NCBI GenBank assembly: GCA_010015675.1
Contig: ML976982.1
Location: 441,689-505,688, forward strand
Direction of reading: 5' to 3'
DNA: 64,000 nt
DNA from: Byssothecium circinans
Taxonomy: Eukaryota; Ascomycota; Dothideomycetes; Pleosporales; Massarinaceae
Part shown: positions 11,019 through 21,832 of the stretch, one piece after another
Numbering within the stretch: position 1 is the first letter of the stretch
Layout of the letters: every line of letters begins with the position of its first letter
The notes under the pieces: generated by a model
The model's input: only the letters and a program-made list of their open reading frames with translations
Database searches by the model: none
What the model was told of the DNA's origin: nothing
Made by a program: the position numbers and the translations under genes

Positions 11019-12023
11019 ATGGCTGCAGTAGAAACATCCACGTCCGCACCAGAGGAGGTGTTTGGGGGAACTGAGGGCCAGTACCTCCTGCCCCACCACG
11101 TCTCCGAGATCGACCGCTTGAGGAGGCAACATGAGTACACCAAAGTCTGCTGTGATGGCAACCTGCTGGGATTTCCACTGCCAGACTCCGACAAACCCCT
11201 CAACATACTTGACAGTGGCTGTGCAGACGGTGAACATTAGCCAAGCCCATCAATCAAACCCAGCCAAATATCTGACACTCTTTAGGTACCTGGCTTCTTG
11301 ACCTGGCCAGCAGGTACCCTCAGAAACAGCTCCGTCTGCACGGAATTGACATTGGCTCCAATCTGTTCCTGGCGAATCCCCATCTCGATCTTCGCCAGCA
11401 TGACCTTCTCCAGCAATTTCCCGATAGCTGGAGCTGGAACGACCATTTCGATATTATCCACCAACGCTTCTTGGTTTGGGGTCTAAAGGAGACCGAGTGG
11501 CCCCGTGTTGTGCGCAACCTGGGAACTGCTCTGAAGCCCGGTGGTCGCATCCAGTTGGTCGAGTGCAAATGGATCTTCCCAGAACTCTGGGAAACCCATC
11601 CCGAGCAGCACAAACTAGCTTTAACCCAGATTTGGTCAACCAAGGTGGCAGGGATGGACATCTACATTGGGGAAAAGCTGGCCGGTATGCTACAGGAGCT
11701 TGGCTACGAAGATGTTACGACCGTGCCTTATCCATTTGCGTACGGGGTGAGTGCGAAGCGTGAAGAGGACCGCGACTCGTCGGCCCAACTGTGGGTGGAG
11801 AGTTTCCGGCATTTGGCCGGTCGCATGGGCGGTACGTGTTATTTCTCTGATTTCTCTTGCGCTGTGCATTTGCTGACTCCAATCGGATACAGAAGATGGT
11901 ATTCCTGGTGTCGCCAAGACACCTGATGAGTACCATGCCTTCCTAGATCGCCTAGTGGAGGAGATAAAGGCAATTGGTTACACTCCAGAGTTGAGGATGG
12001 TTTCGGGACGGAAGCCGCTGTGA
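11019..12023 (+). CDS. SAM-dependent methyltransferase (UMTA/TdiE-GliN type)
   Basis: Three exons, 11019-11229, 11286-11831 and 11893-12023, encode 295 residues; both introns are GT-AG and about 60 bp. The N-terminus YLLPHHVSEIDRLRRQHEYT is characteristic of fungal secondary-metabolism methyltransferases of the UMTA/LaeA-like group. Motif I, LDSGCADGTWLLDLA, spans the first splice junction. Motif II-like LHGIDIGSNLF and a later LKPGGRIQLVECKW complete the class I Rossmann fold. Close family members methylate nitrogen, oxygen or sulfur of small molecules, so a tailoring role is inferred. The short final exon encodes EYHAFLDRLVEEIKAIGY, typical of the family end. Confidence 0.9.
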
Positions 12024-12528
12024 ATGTTCTTTGAACTTACGGCTGATGCAATGCGTCCGCCTATTAGATAGCACGGTGGTGGTGGTTGCTGTATGTTTGG
12101 ACGTCGCTTCCCCATGTCACCAGCGTCGCTCCAAAACATGGCTTGTCCTTTCTGTGTTTGCCATGTGGGACGGGAAGAGCTATTTTCTTTTTACCATCCC
12201 ACTTTTCCGTGTAGACTCCTTCAAAACCCAGAATACTAAAGCCTTCACGATTGCCAGATATTTTAGATATTGCTACTTTCAGTGATTGATGAATGCGAGG
12301 AAGGTGGAGATGTGATGATATCAAGGTTATGCGAGATCGCTAATAACTATAATAACTAAGAGTTAATATAAAGCATACTAACAACGTTGACATAGTGTAG
12401 GCTGTGAGTAAGTAATTAGATGTAACGAGTGATGACAAGTAGTTGCATAATCTAACTCCAACTGTTCCAGCAACCCATGCCCAAGGCACACAAGCGGACG
12501 AAACGGAGGGAAAGGAGAATTATGAAAA
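12024..12528. other. Convergent intergenic region
   Basis: Between the methyltransferase (+) and the CoA-ligase (-). It is AT-rich near 12300-12440. No gene or RNA was recognised. Confidence 0.5.
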
Positions 12529-14240
12529 TCAGATGACCTGCACCATCGGCGCCTTCATCGCCTCCGCTTTTCGTCTCAACTCCCTTCGGTTGATCTTGAA
12601 TCCCGTCGTGGGATACTTGGGTATAAAATGCACTCCTCCGGTCAATCGTTTCAACCCCGTCAGCTTCGACTCGGCATACTGTTCAATTTCCTTTATCGTT
12701 TGCGCCGTCTCACCGCGAAAAGGCTCCTTCAAAACCACAAACGCCGTCGGCTCATCGACCTGCAGTTCGGGGTTGCGCACCCCGACGACGACAACGCTCG
12801 AGACGACCGGGTGCTGAAAGAGCACAGACTCAATCTCTCCAGCAGAAACATGACTCCCGTATCCTTCCCCCACCTTCATGAGTTCCTTGATACGGTCGAC
12901 AATGTAGACGTTGCTGTCTTCATCGAGATATCCATAATCACCAGTGTGGAACCATTTTTCGTTGTCGAAATCGCGGTTGGCCGAGTCGTTGTCTTTGTAG
13001 CCCTTAAATTCGGCAACCACGTTTCGCACCAAGATCTCGCCTTCCTCGTGGAACTGTAGCTCCTTTCCAGTCTGAGTGTCGATGACCTTGGCCTGGATGC
13101 CGTTCACCAAGGTGCCGCTGGAACCTGGCCTTCTGGAGGACTCGTCTACTTGCATGGCGAGGAGCATGGTCTCGGAGGTTGCCCACTCGAGAGTCAGGTG
13201 GATCCCTCCGAACTGGTCCGAGACAGTCCGACGCAGGTTCTCGTGCATGGGGGCACCTGCTGTCAACAACCATTTGACACTGCTAATGTCGCATCCACTT
13301 AGGTCGGCGCGAGCAAGTTTCGCAGCAATCGGTGGAGTAATGAACAGGAAAGTAATGCGGTGACGAGCGACAACGTCGACCGTGGTCTCATCGAGTGTCT
13401 TATTCATCAGGACGACAGGAATCCCGAGCATGATGTTAAGCCCCATGTGCAGTTTGGAGTTGATAAAGAACCCCAGTGAGATCGGAGATACCCAGACATC
13501 AGTGTCGGGATTTGTGTTGTTAGGAATGGTGCCAATGGTGCCCTCCATTGTCGATATATAGTGTGCGTGACTGGTGAGAACTGACTTCATTTGCCCCGTT
13601 GATCCGCTGGTTCGATTGATGAAAACATTGTATCCGCCAGCTTCTTGCACTGTCCTCAGCTCGAATACCCTCGCCTCTGCGCTTCCCTCCTGGACCAGGT
13701 CGTTTAGTGTGGGCCAGCCCGCGGCGTTGTTGTCCAATGTCAGGATTGGAATCACACCGGCAAGCTCGGACGCCGCTTCCGACAGGATGAGGAGTTCGGA
13801 GTCAGTGATGAAGAGTTTTGCATTGGCTTGCTGGAGCCGGGCCGCAACGTCCGTCTCACTCATTCCATTCTGAAATGGAATGGGAGCAACCATCGCCCCA
13901 GCAGCGACGGCGCCCCAGTAGGCAATGGGGTACTGGATCTAGAGGGTCGTTAGCGCTTACTCTCCGGTTCCGATATGAGTGTTTGCTCATAGATGCCTAC
14001 CTTGTCCTTTGCGAGGATACCAACAACATCGTTTGGCTTGAGATCGTATCTCCGGCGGATTGCATCCGCAAATCGGAGGCTCTTTTTCTCCAATTGAGAA
14101 TACGTGAGCGTTTCGTCTGAGCCATCGACACGATAGAGTACCCTGTTTTTGGGGTACCCCCTCCTGCCCTGGTAAAAGATGTACGAGAAGGCATCCGTGC
14201 TGGGCACAGGAGGAAGAGGAAGCCTCGAGTCGAAAATCAT
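12529..14240 (-). CDS. Adenylate-forming acyl/aryl-CoA ligase (ANL superfamily)
   Basis: Two exons on the minus strand, 14240-14001 and 13938-12529, with a 62 bp intron, encode 549 residues. ANL core motifs are present: TSGSTGQMKSVLTSH (P-loop-like A3), EWATSETMLLA (A5 region), FHTGDYGYLDEDSNVYIVDR (A7/A8) and TTGFKINRREL (A10, catalytic lysine kept). The hinge region reads KELMKVGEGYGSHVSAGEIE, slightly longer than the common form. No phosphopantetheine-carrier or reductase domain follows, so a free-standing CoA ligase is likely. The C-terminus PMVQVI is not a peroxisomal PTS1. It is divergent from the DAHP synthase gene, suggesting activation of a shikimate-derived or related acid. Substrate is unknown. 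Confidence 0.92.
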
Positions 14241-15444
14241 ATCCGCTGAACAAGATGCAATTGTTTATAGTCTCACGAGCTGATGAAGCTGTTTGAGTCT
14301 AATGGTACAATGTTGAATGATTCGTACCACTTTTCAGGGTGTCTGACCCTTTTGAGTGTGCAGGAGAACAGGTTAAATAGATCGACTCTTGCCTGACTGC
14401 CTCGGGATAGGCCCGTCCTATAAACCCGGCTCGGATAGTCTGGGTAAGAGGGGATGGAAGCCTCCAGATCTGCCCCCACACCAACTTCACCGAAGTCAAC
14501 ACCAATTTCGCAACTAAACAGCCACCCTCCAACATCCTCTACCTACCCATTTCAGTTTCAACTGGCTAAAATTTGTATGCAGTTCCTATACAAAACAGCG
14601 CTGATTTATCCAAGTCGTAGTTGTTGTGTGGCGTTAGGAAGTTGCGTAGGTGTGAATTTAGTGTTGATTTTCTCAAGGGCTAAACTATCAAACTGCTGAA
14701 GCCTCCATCCCACCTTACCCGAACTAGTTTGGCTATCCGAGGTGGGCCGCCTGTGGGAAGGGCCGTTCCTCAGGCACTCCGGACTCCTCCGTCGCATAGA
14801 CTCGGTCTGCAGATGCCAACGAAGGGGCAACAGCACTGACTGATTGGTCACCAATAGTCTTTCAGCGCATAAGCGGAAAGGACGCTGACCGTATCGTGAC
14901 CGGACTTCAAAGGCAGACATGCAGCTATTGCATGGCCAACTCGGAGGGAATTAGGTTGAACATGATATGGTGACTAGTTCGTACTCATTCTGTACGGATA
15001 TGACAGGGATGACTTGCAGCAAGGGCTGCTAGTCTTGCTTACTGTAGGACATGAAGGGTTCAGAACCACCTTCTCCGTTAGAGGCTCTTAGTGCTCTTGT
15101 ACCAAGGATGCTCGGAGATGTTTCATGGTAAGTTCAGTTGCATGAAGCGGCAGTTTCGTATCTAAGATGATTCGGAGTGGTTGTTAGCCAGCCACTCTTG
15201 TGATACCAACATGTAGGCTGAATTCATGGGGTACTTGGAGTTACTACTCCCTGAGCAGCGTGGGACAAAAACCCTATACCTCCTTAAGTGAGCAAAGCAG
15301 GTCGCTAATCTCTGGCTGCGACCCGGTCACCTAACTGAAGGAGAACTCCCAATAAAGCCACAGTAAGGGAAATGACCCCACAATCACCGCCCAGAAACTC
15401 TAACATTCACAAGGCTCTATAGAACTATCCAAACCTCATTCACC
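14241..15444. promoter_or_regulatory. 1.2 kb divergent promoter region between CoA ligase and DAHP synthase
   Basis: No convincing gene lies in this interval. It contains ACTCCGGACTCCTCCGTCG at 14776-14793, closely similar to the block upstream of the oxygenase gene. It also contains an imperfect inverted-repeat element (14431-14745). Shared control of the two flanking genes is inferred from the divergent arrangement. Confidence 0.45.
14431..14745. repeat. MITE-like inverted-repeat element in the divergent promoter
   Basis: The left arm begins CTCGGATAG, then a GGGTAAG..GGGATGGA block (14431-14465). The right arm (about 14697-14745), read on the other strand, has CTCGGATAG, a 10-11 base insertion, then GGGTAAGGTGGGATGGAGG. 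The interior shows weaker mirror similarity. No coding capacity. Target-site duplications were not identified. Confidence 0.4.
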
Positions 15445-16749
15445 ATGCCAGCTCAGTCGGATGCAACAGACTTCCACTCAACTAGTCTTCCACAGTATCG
15501 ATGGACTCCCCATTCGTGGAGAAAGATGGCCACTGTTGCCCAGAATGTTGAATACGGAGACCCGACCGCTCTACATGAAGTCTGCAACACGATTTCTTCT
15601 CTACCGCCGCTTGTGAGCCCCGCAAAGATAGAGATCGCTCGGTCACACTTTTCTGCTGCCGCACAAGGGCGAGCTTTCATCGTGCAAGGTGGCGATTGCG
15701 CCGAGAGCTTCGACGATGTTCGACCGCATATTATCCAGCAAAAAGTCAAGTTACTCCATGAGCAGTCGCGAATGGTGGCTCAAGGCTTGAATCTTCCCGT
15801 GATCACGGTGGGACGTATAGCTGGCCAATACGCCAAACCAAGATCTAACCCATGGGAGACCCTGCCCGACGGGACGATGGTACACGCCTTCCGTGGTCAC
15901 AGCGTCAACGGCGCGTGTATTGGCGAACGGCGGCCCGATCCGCAACGGCTATTGCTTGCTTATTTCCATGCGCGGGCTACGCTCGATTTGATGAAGGGAG
16001 GGCGGCTCCCGCCTACGCCACCTACACCCAATCCCTCTGCTCCAGGTATAGGCGACACGTTCGACAGTCCAGAAGGAGCCATTTTCACGTCTCATGAGGC
16101 GCTGCACTTGCCCTTTGAGAGTGCCGTCACCGACGGTCGCTATAACACGTCCGCAAGCTTCGTCTGGATTGGGGAGCGGTCTCGTCAGTTGGACGGAGCT
16201 CATATCGAGTATGTGCGTGGTCTTCGGAATCCGATTGGGATCAAGGTCGGACCGGCCATGGACGCCTCAACTCTGGTCGGTTTGTTAGATATTCTATGTC
16301 CGGACCCCAGCAACGAGGACAATATAGGCCGTGTCACAATCATCACGCGGATGGGCGCCGACTGCGTTGAAAAGGTGCTGCCAAGCCTCATCCAAGCCGT
16401 CAAGAAAACCCACCACTGTCCTGTCTGGATGAGTGATCCGTGCCATGGCAACACACGAACAACCACAGACGGCGTCAAAACGCGACATGTCGATCGTATT
16501 CTGGAGGAGTTGAATAGGACTTATCAGATACATTGCGACAATGACTCATACCTGGGCGGACTGCACCTGGAGCAAACGGGGGAGTATGTGACCGAGTGTC
16601 TGGATGACGCGGAACTGGAATCTGAGCGGAGCTTGGCGCTCAACTACCGTTCATTATGTGATCCGCGATTGTCGAATCGCCAGGCTTTGAAGGTTGTCGG
16701 CTGTTTTGTAGATTTTGTGCACAATCAGCAGAGCCAGAAGGAAGGTTGA
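15445..16749 (+). CDS. Class II 3-deoxy-D-arabino-heptulosonate 7-phosphate (DAHP) synthase
   Basis: An intronless gene of 434 residues. It condenses phosphoenolpyruvate and erythrose 4-phosphate, the first step of the shikimate pathway. Class II hallmarks are clear: RWTPHSWR at the N-terminus, FIVQGGDCAESF, GRIAGQYAKPRS, FTSHEALHLPFE, WIGERSRQLDGAHIEYVRGL and KVGPAMD. The four metal ligands of the class are visible: C85 (GGDCAE), H334 (PCHGN), E376 (HLEQTG) and D406 (CDPRLS). The enzyme should therefore be catalytic. Length is a little short of the common 460-480 residues. Its position beside a CoA ligase, methyltransferase and oxygenase suggests a pathway-dedicated paralogue that raises shikimate flux. 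I cannot judge feedback sensitivity from sequence. Confidence 0.95.
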   Translation: MPAQSDATDFHSTSLPQYRWTPHSWRKMATVAQNVEYGDPTALHEVCNTISSLPPLVSPAKIEIARSHFSAAAQGRAFIVQGGDCAESFDDVRPHIIQQKVKLLHEQSRMVAQGLNLPVITVGRIAGQYAKPRSNPWETLPDGTMVHAFRGHSVNGACIGERRPDPQRLLLAYFHARATLDLMKGGRLPPTPPTPNPSAPGIGDTFDSPEGAIFTSHEALHLPFESAVTDGRYNTSASFVWIGERSRQLDGAHIEYVRGLRNPIGIKVGPAMDASTLVGLLDILCPDPSNEDNIGRVTIITRMGADCVEKVLPSLIQAVKKTHHCPVWMSDPCHGNTRTTTDGVKTRHVDRILEELNRTYQIHCDNDSYLGGLHLEQTGEYVTECLDDAELESERSLALNYRSLCDPRLSNRQALKVVGCFVDFVHNQQSQKEG

Positions 16750-18009
16750 GCAGGGTTTTCACCGTCTCCACTTCAGCAGCAATAAGAAAATTAGACCATG
16801 TCTGTACGCGGGTCCCATGAATCCGACGTCCCACTGGTTCGTGATTGGTTGATTTGTGCCTGGTGGCGTTTGGTGTCAGGTGGAATGCGAAGCGTTTGGA
16901 GAAACTTGGTTTCTGTTTCGGTGAATTCGCATTTTAGAATCTGCTTTAACGCTTTTATATCTAGCTGTGAGCTCAACTTTTCGATCGTAGATCACCCACA
17001 TAGTAAGCCTTGACTCGTACGGTGTTTCATATATCCCATGTGTGAAATCCTGTTTTTGAGTGGGGGTGATATGCGCCTCGGTTTTACCCGCTCGCTGGCG
17101 TCAGCCTGCTATGCCTTGCGTCACCAAGCTAGCGCCGTCAGCTTATGCTATACTTTCTTGGAATGTCTGAGTACACTGGCTTTTCAGCTGGCTCATACTG
17201 GTAGTGTTATCCGTTGTTGAAAGTTCAGCGCCGCCGAGAGCGATCGGGTGTCTCGTGCGGAACAGATTCTCCGGGTCTAGCTTAAACCTTCCTCAAAGAC
17301 ACAGAATAAAACATACGTACATGGATATCAGGCGTTTCTACAAGAGGAGAGCTGACCCACCCACGTGCCGTCCCGAGCGTTGACCCTCCCACGAATGTGC
17401 CATCCCGGGCGTTGATGTGCAGGGGTGGAGCGCTAAATCCCCACTCGTTCATTGGCCAAATACCCCTGCCATGCCCTTACAGTGGATTTTTACGGGGCTA
17501 ATCGCAGCGACTACGGTGGCATGCATTCTCATTGCAATGTAGAAATCAGATAGCTGATTGGCTATAATCCTAGCCAAAGGAGCACGCATGTAACATCCCG
17601 CACGTGGGGCATGGCTGAACCGGTGGATTGAAAATGGAACCGAATCTCACCCGTATCGCACTAACGCTTTCTAGGAATACGTCTTTATACTGTATTTCCC
17701 CCCAAAATGATAGTGCCAGAAAAATGCCTCTGGATCTATTTCTAAGTTGTTTGACCTCGAAAAAGCGAAATCACCGTTTTTAGGTGGAAATCGGTGACTT
17801 TTCGCGCTTTTGGGTGGGAGGGAGAAACCCTCCCTGTGTCGAGCGGCGTCTTGTACGAAATGATAACAAAAGGTTACAAGATAACGCAATCGACGGAGGT
17901 GCCTCAATGCATATAGGGCCGATGGTCAATGCGCATAAATATGGCCAATTATATGGCCGATAGCAAGGGGTTCTTAGGGCAGTACATGTATCGTACGATG
18001 TCTCTATTA
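16750..18009. other. Gene-free stretch up to the transposon block
   Basis: Base composition is ordinary and no gene was recognised. It contains an imperfect tandem pair around 17356-17417 (GTGCCGTCCCGAGCGTTGA and a similar second copy). It also has an inverted repeat at about 17761-17811 (AAAAGCGAAATCACCG and its imperfect complement), which could fold as a hairpin. Confidence 0.45.
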
Positions 18010-18530
18010 ACGTAAAGCACCACCAAAGCGGCCACACCACCGAAGCGGCCACTTTTCCTTAGCAACACCAACACTATACTTATCACAAAATAGCTTAACT
18101 AATAAATATAATACTTACTTAGTAAGAAGGTAGAATTAAGCTTACCCTTTAGGCTTACTATTTAGGCTAATTTAAAAACCTCTAACATACTACTAAGGCT
18201 TTTAATATTTATTATTAGAGACTCTCTATACGCCTTAATAGAACTACTTTTTCACTAATAATAGTACTAATATAAAGCACTACTAAAGTAGCTATACTAC
18301 TAAAGTAGCTACTTTTCCTTAGTAATACTAATACTATACTTATTATAAAATACTTTAACTAATAAATATAATACTTACTTAGTAAGAAGGTAGAATTAAG
18401 CTTACCCTTTAAGCTTACTATTTAGGCTAATTTAAAAGCCTCTAACACGCTACTAAGGCTTTTAATATTTATTATTAAAAACTTTCTATATACTTTAATA
18501 GAACTACCTTTTAACTAATAATAGTACTAA
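18010..18530 (+). repeat. 260 bp tandem duplication of the type-B left end
   Basis: 18010-18269 and 18270-18530 align throughout (for example both contain ACTTAGTAAGAAGGTAGAAT). The first 50 bases of copy one keep GC-rich CACCACC..GCGGCC sequence, while copy two has the same bases converted to T/A. Confidence 0.75.
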
Positions 18531-18827
18531 ACTATTTAAAACTATTCTTAACTAAAGAGGACATACTTATCTAATATATCTTTAACTTTAATTTATAAGG
18601 ATTTACGCCTATACTAGGTAAAGTATTAGATATAGTAAATAAACTACTAAGTAAGATAGTAAGCTAGTAGGCTTTAACTAAGCTAAATAGTTTATAAACT
18701 ATTTAGAACTATTATAAATAGCCTAAAACTATTTAAAGAATTATTAGAAGGTACTATAGAAAGATCTTAAAGTAGTTAGTATATAGTTTAAGCTTATATA
18801 GGATACTAAAGTAAAGTATAGTATATA

Positions 18828-19805
18828 ACGTATTCCACCACCAAGACGGCCAAACCACCGAGACAGCCACTTTTGCTTGGCAGCGAAAACCAAAGAGTAT
18901 TATCTTAATAACAAAGCTAAACCTTAATATTTTCTTTTGAAATTTTTTAAACCTAGATAGATATATATATATTCTAAAAGCTATTAAATTCTTATAGCTA
19001 TAGCTTACGTAATAAAATAGTTATTAATCTATAAAGTATTAGTAGCTAAAACCTACCTTATACTATANNNNNNNNNNNNNNNNNNNNNNNNNNNNNNNNN
19101 NNNNNNNNNNNNNNNNNNNNNNNNNNNNNNNNNNNNNNNNNNNNNNNNNNNNNNNNNNNNNNNNNNNNNNNNNNNNNNNNNNNNNNNNNNNNNNNNNNNN
19201 NNNNNNNNNNNNNNNNNNNNNNNNNNNNNNNNNNNNNNNNNNNNNNNNNNNNNNNNNNNNNNNNNNNNNNNNNNNNNNNNNNNNNNNNNNNNNNNNNNNN
19301 NNNNNNNNNNNNNNNNNNNNNNNNNNNNNNNNNNNNNNNNNNNNNNNNNNNNNNNNNNNNNNNNNNNNNNNNNNNNNNNNNNNNNNNNNNNNNNNNNNNN
19401 NNNNNNNNNNNNNNNNNNNNNNNNNNNNNNNNNNNNNNNNNNCCTACGCTAATTCTCTAATAGGTCTAGGCTGCACGCTATAATTTTAGTGCTAATAGGT
19501 GTATTATATATATATAAAGTAGCTCTAAAGTTATTATTACTTATTTAGCTAGTTTAATAGGTATTTATATGCTATATACTAAAAGTAACCTAGTATTCTT
19601 TATACTTATATAGCTTACTCAGATATTAGAAATCCTAGAATATTTTTTCATAATCCTTTATATCTATATTATATATATCTGTATTTAAAATTTCAGCTTA
19701 ATAGCTTTTATATTTAAATTGTTATTAAGGTAATACATTTTGATTTTCTTTGCCAAGCAAAAGTGGCCGTCTCGGTGGTTTGGCCGTCTCGGTGGTGGAA
19801 TACGT
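18828..19805. mobile_element. TIR transposon copy A1 (type-A ends), nested in B1, with assembly gap
   Basis: ACGTATTCCACCACC starts at 18828 after TA. The inverted end GGTGGTGGAATACGT closes at 19805 before TA. Each end contains two tandem copies of a roughly 19-base unit around CACCGAGACGGCC, followed by CTTTTGCTTGGC. The interior is AT-rich and non-coding, and part of it is unsequenced. Confidence 0.75.
19068..19442. other. Assembly gap (375 N)
   Basis: A run of N inside element A1. The inverted copy A2 has 475 bp (23330-23804) at the corresponding place, so the gap length is probably underestimated. Confidence 0.95.
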
Positions 19806-20936
19806 TACTATTTATTATATATAAAAGATGCATCTATATCTTTTTATAGTACTAGGAAGCTAATATACTACGTAATTAAAAGCTCTTAGTCTTAAAGAAT
19901 AGATAGATAACTAATAAGCTTAGTCTTATATAGTTAAAGTACTTTAACACGTATATAAAGGTAAGAATTATTAGCGTCTATTAGTTACTAATTTTAGATA
20001 GCTATAAAAGCTACCTAAATTAGGATTTTAAGGATTATTATTATAATAATAAAATCTTTATACTTTATATACTACAATATTTATTATATATTCTTTAGCT
20101 ACTTAATATAGTATACTTCTTACTACTTAAGTATAAGTATTCTAAGATTATTTAGGGCTTAGTATAAAAGTATATTTTTTATATTAATAAGGAAGTATTC
20201 TTACTAGCCTTTAAAGATATATTTTTAAGTATATTTATAGTTTAGAACTATTAAAAGGCCTTTAAAGTAATAAGGCTAGTCTCTTTAAACGTGTAGGTAG
20301 TACTTAATTACCTTAATATATATATATATATACACCTTACTAGGACCCCTACTACTAGAGACGCTATAGCTATTAAAGACTCTAAGTAATATATATAAAT
20401 TTAGCTTATAGTTAAAGTTTATATATAATTCTATTAATTAGTTACTATAAATAGTATAAGATAGGCTTTTATAGCTTATTAAAGGTACTAAGTTAGTACT
20501 ATATAATACTATACTTATAAAGTTACGTATTAAAGAGCTTAAATAGTAACTTATAGTTATAATTAAGTATAAAATATATAAATATAAGTATATTTAGAAG
20601 GGTAGTACTATAGAGTATAGTCTTATAGTAGACTAGAATAGTTCTAAACTATTAAGAATAGTTTAGAACTATAAAAGAGTAAAAATAAAAGGTAAGAGTA
20701 AAGTATAATAACTATAATAACTAAGTATTTAGTGCTATAGTAACTATAGTAAGACTAGGTATAATATAAAAACTTATTAAGCTAATAAAGAGGGTTCTTC
20801 TAAGTTAAAGGCTAGTACTTAGTATATATTTTTAGATAGTAATATAGATAATAATAATAATAGAGTTAAGTAAGTTAGTATTACTAAAGAAAAGTAGCTA
20901 CTTTAGTAGTATAGCTGCTTTAGTAGTACTTTATAT

Positions 20937-21719
20937 TAGTATAGTAGTAAGGAGATTATAGATAGTAAGTAAAGAATTTAGTAAGCTAGAGTAGTATTCT
21001 ATAGTATTACTAGGAAATCTATAAAAAGTTAGTAATAGTACTTATTTAAATAAGATTTAGAACCTATAAAGTAGAATTAATAGTAAAGTAAAAAAAAAAA
21101 AGTCTAAAAAGCTTAAATTATTCTTTTTATACCTACTAGCTACCTACTAATATTAGGAATCTTTATACTTCTCTTACCTTTATTAAAGTTAAAGGTTATA
21201 GAAAATAAATAAGATCTACTACTTGAACTACTCTAATTTAACTATCCTACTCTTTAGGTAATAGGTTTAAATTTTATAATTACTTTAATTATAGAAGGAA
21301 ATTATATTATAATATAAAGCTAATTAGGGTATAGTTATTCCTAGGAAACTATTAGATACGAATATTTAATTTTAAGAAGGGGGGTAATATAATAGTTCTT
21401 GCTATATACTCTTCTTTAATTTATATCTAAAGCTACTTTACTCCTTTTTAATAGTATATCTCTAAAACTATTAGGTTAATATCTTTTAGAATAAAGTTTA
21501 GATACCCCTAAATCCTTAGCTTTATCTACTTAATACTAGATTACTCTTAACTCTAGATAGTATATAAGCCCTTATTAGTCCTAAATAGTCCTATAGTTTT
21601 AATTATCCTTTTATAAAAGACCTATTAATTATCTCTTCTTCTTAGTTTATTAATTAGACCTTTTATACCTCTATAATTATTTAGATCTAACTCTAAGCTA
21701 TACTAAAGCTAGTGTTAGT
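20937..21719 (+). mobile_element. Mutated LTR-retrotransposon tail with LTR (Gypsy-like remnant)
   Basis: This is the non-mirrored centre of the palindrome. AAGAAGGGGGG at about 21375-21386 looks like a polypurine tract. It is followed by a block starting TAATATAATAGTT, which could be an LTR whose original TG was mutated, running to about 21719. The upstream 430 bp is AT-mutated with no readable protein. The superfamily call is a guess from the tract and position. Confidence 0.35.
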
Positions 21720-21832
21720 TAGTATTATTATAATATACTAAAAGTAGCCTAATATTCTCTATACCTATATAGCTTACTAAGCTATTAGAAATCCTAGAAT
21801 TTTTTTTTAATCCTTTAGATCTATATTATATA

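Larger units (their letters stand above)
18010..20936. mobile_element. TIR transposon copy B1 (type-B ends), AT-mutated, carrying nested element A1
   Basis: The left end ACGTAAAGCACCACC (18010) follows a TA. A second, mutated left end lies at 18270, and the mirror-image end closes at 20936 followed by TA. The interior is strongly AT/TpA-biased with no open frame, consistent with RIP. It is the reverse complement of most of copy B2 (21833-24777), apart from indels and the assembly gap. The TA flanks fit a Tc1/mariner/pogo-type element; no transposase can be read. Confidence 0.7.
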
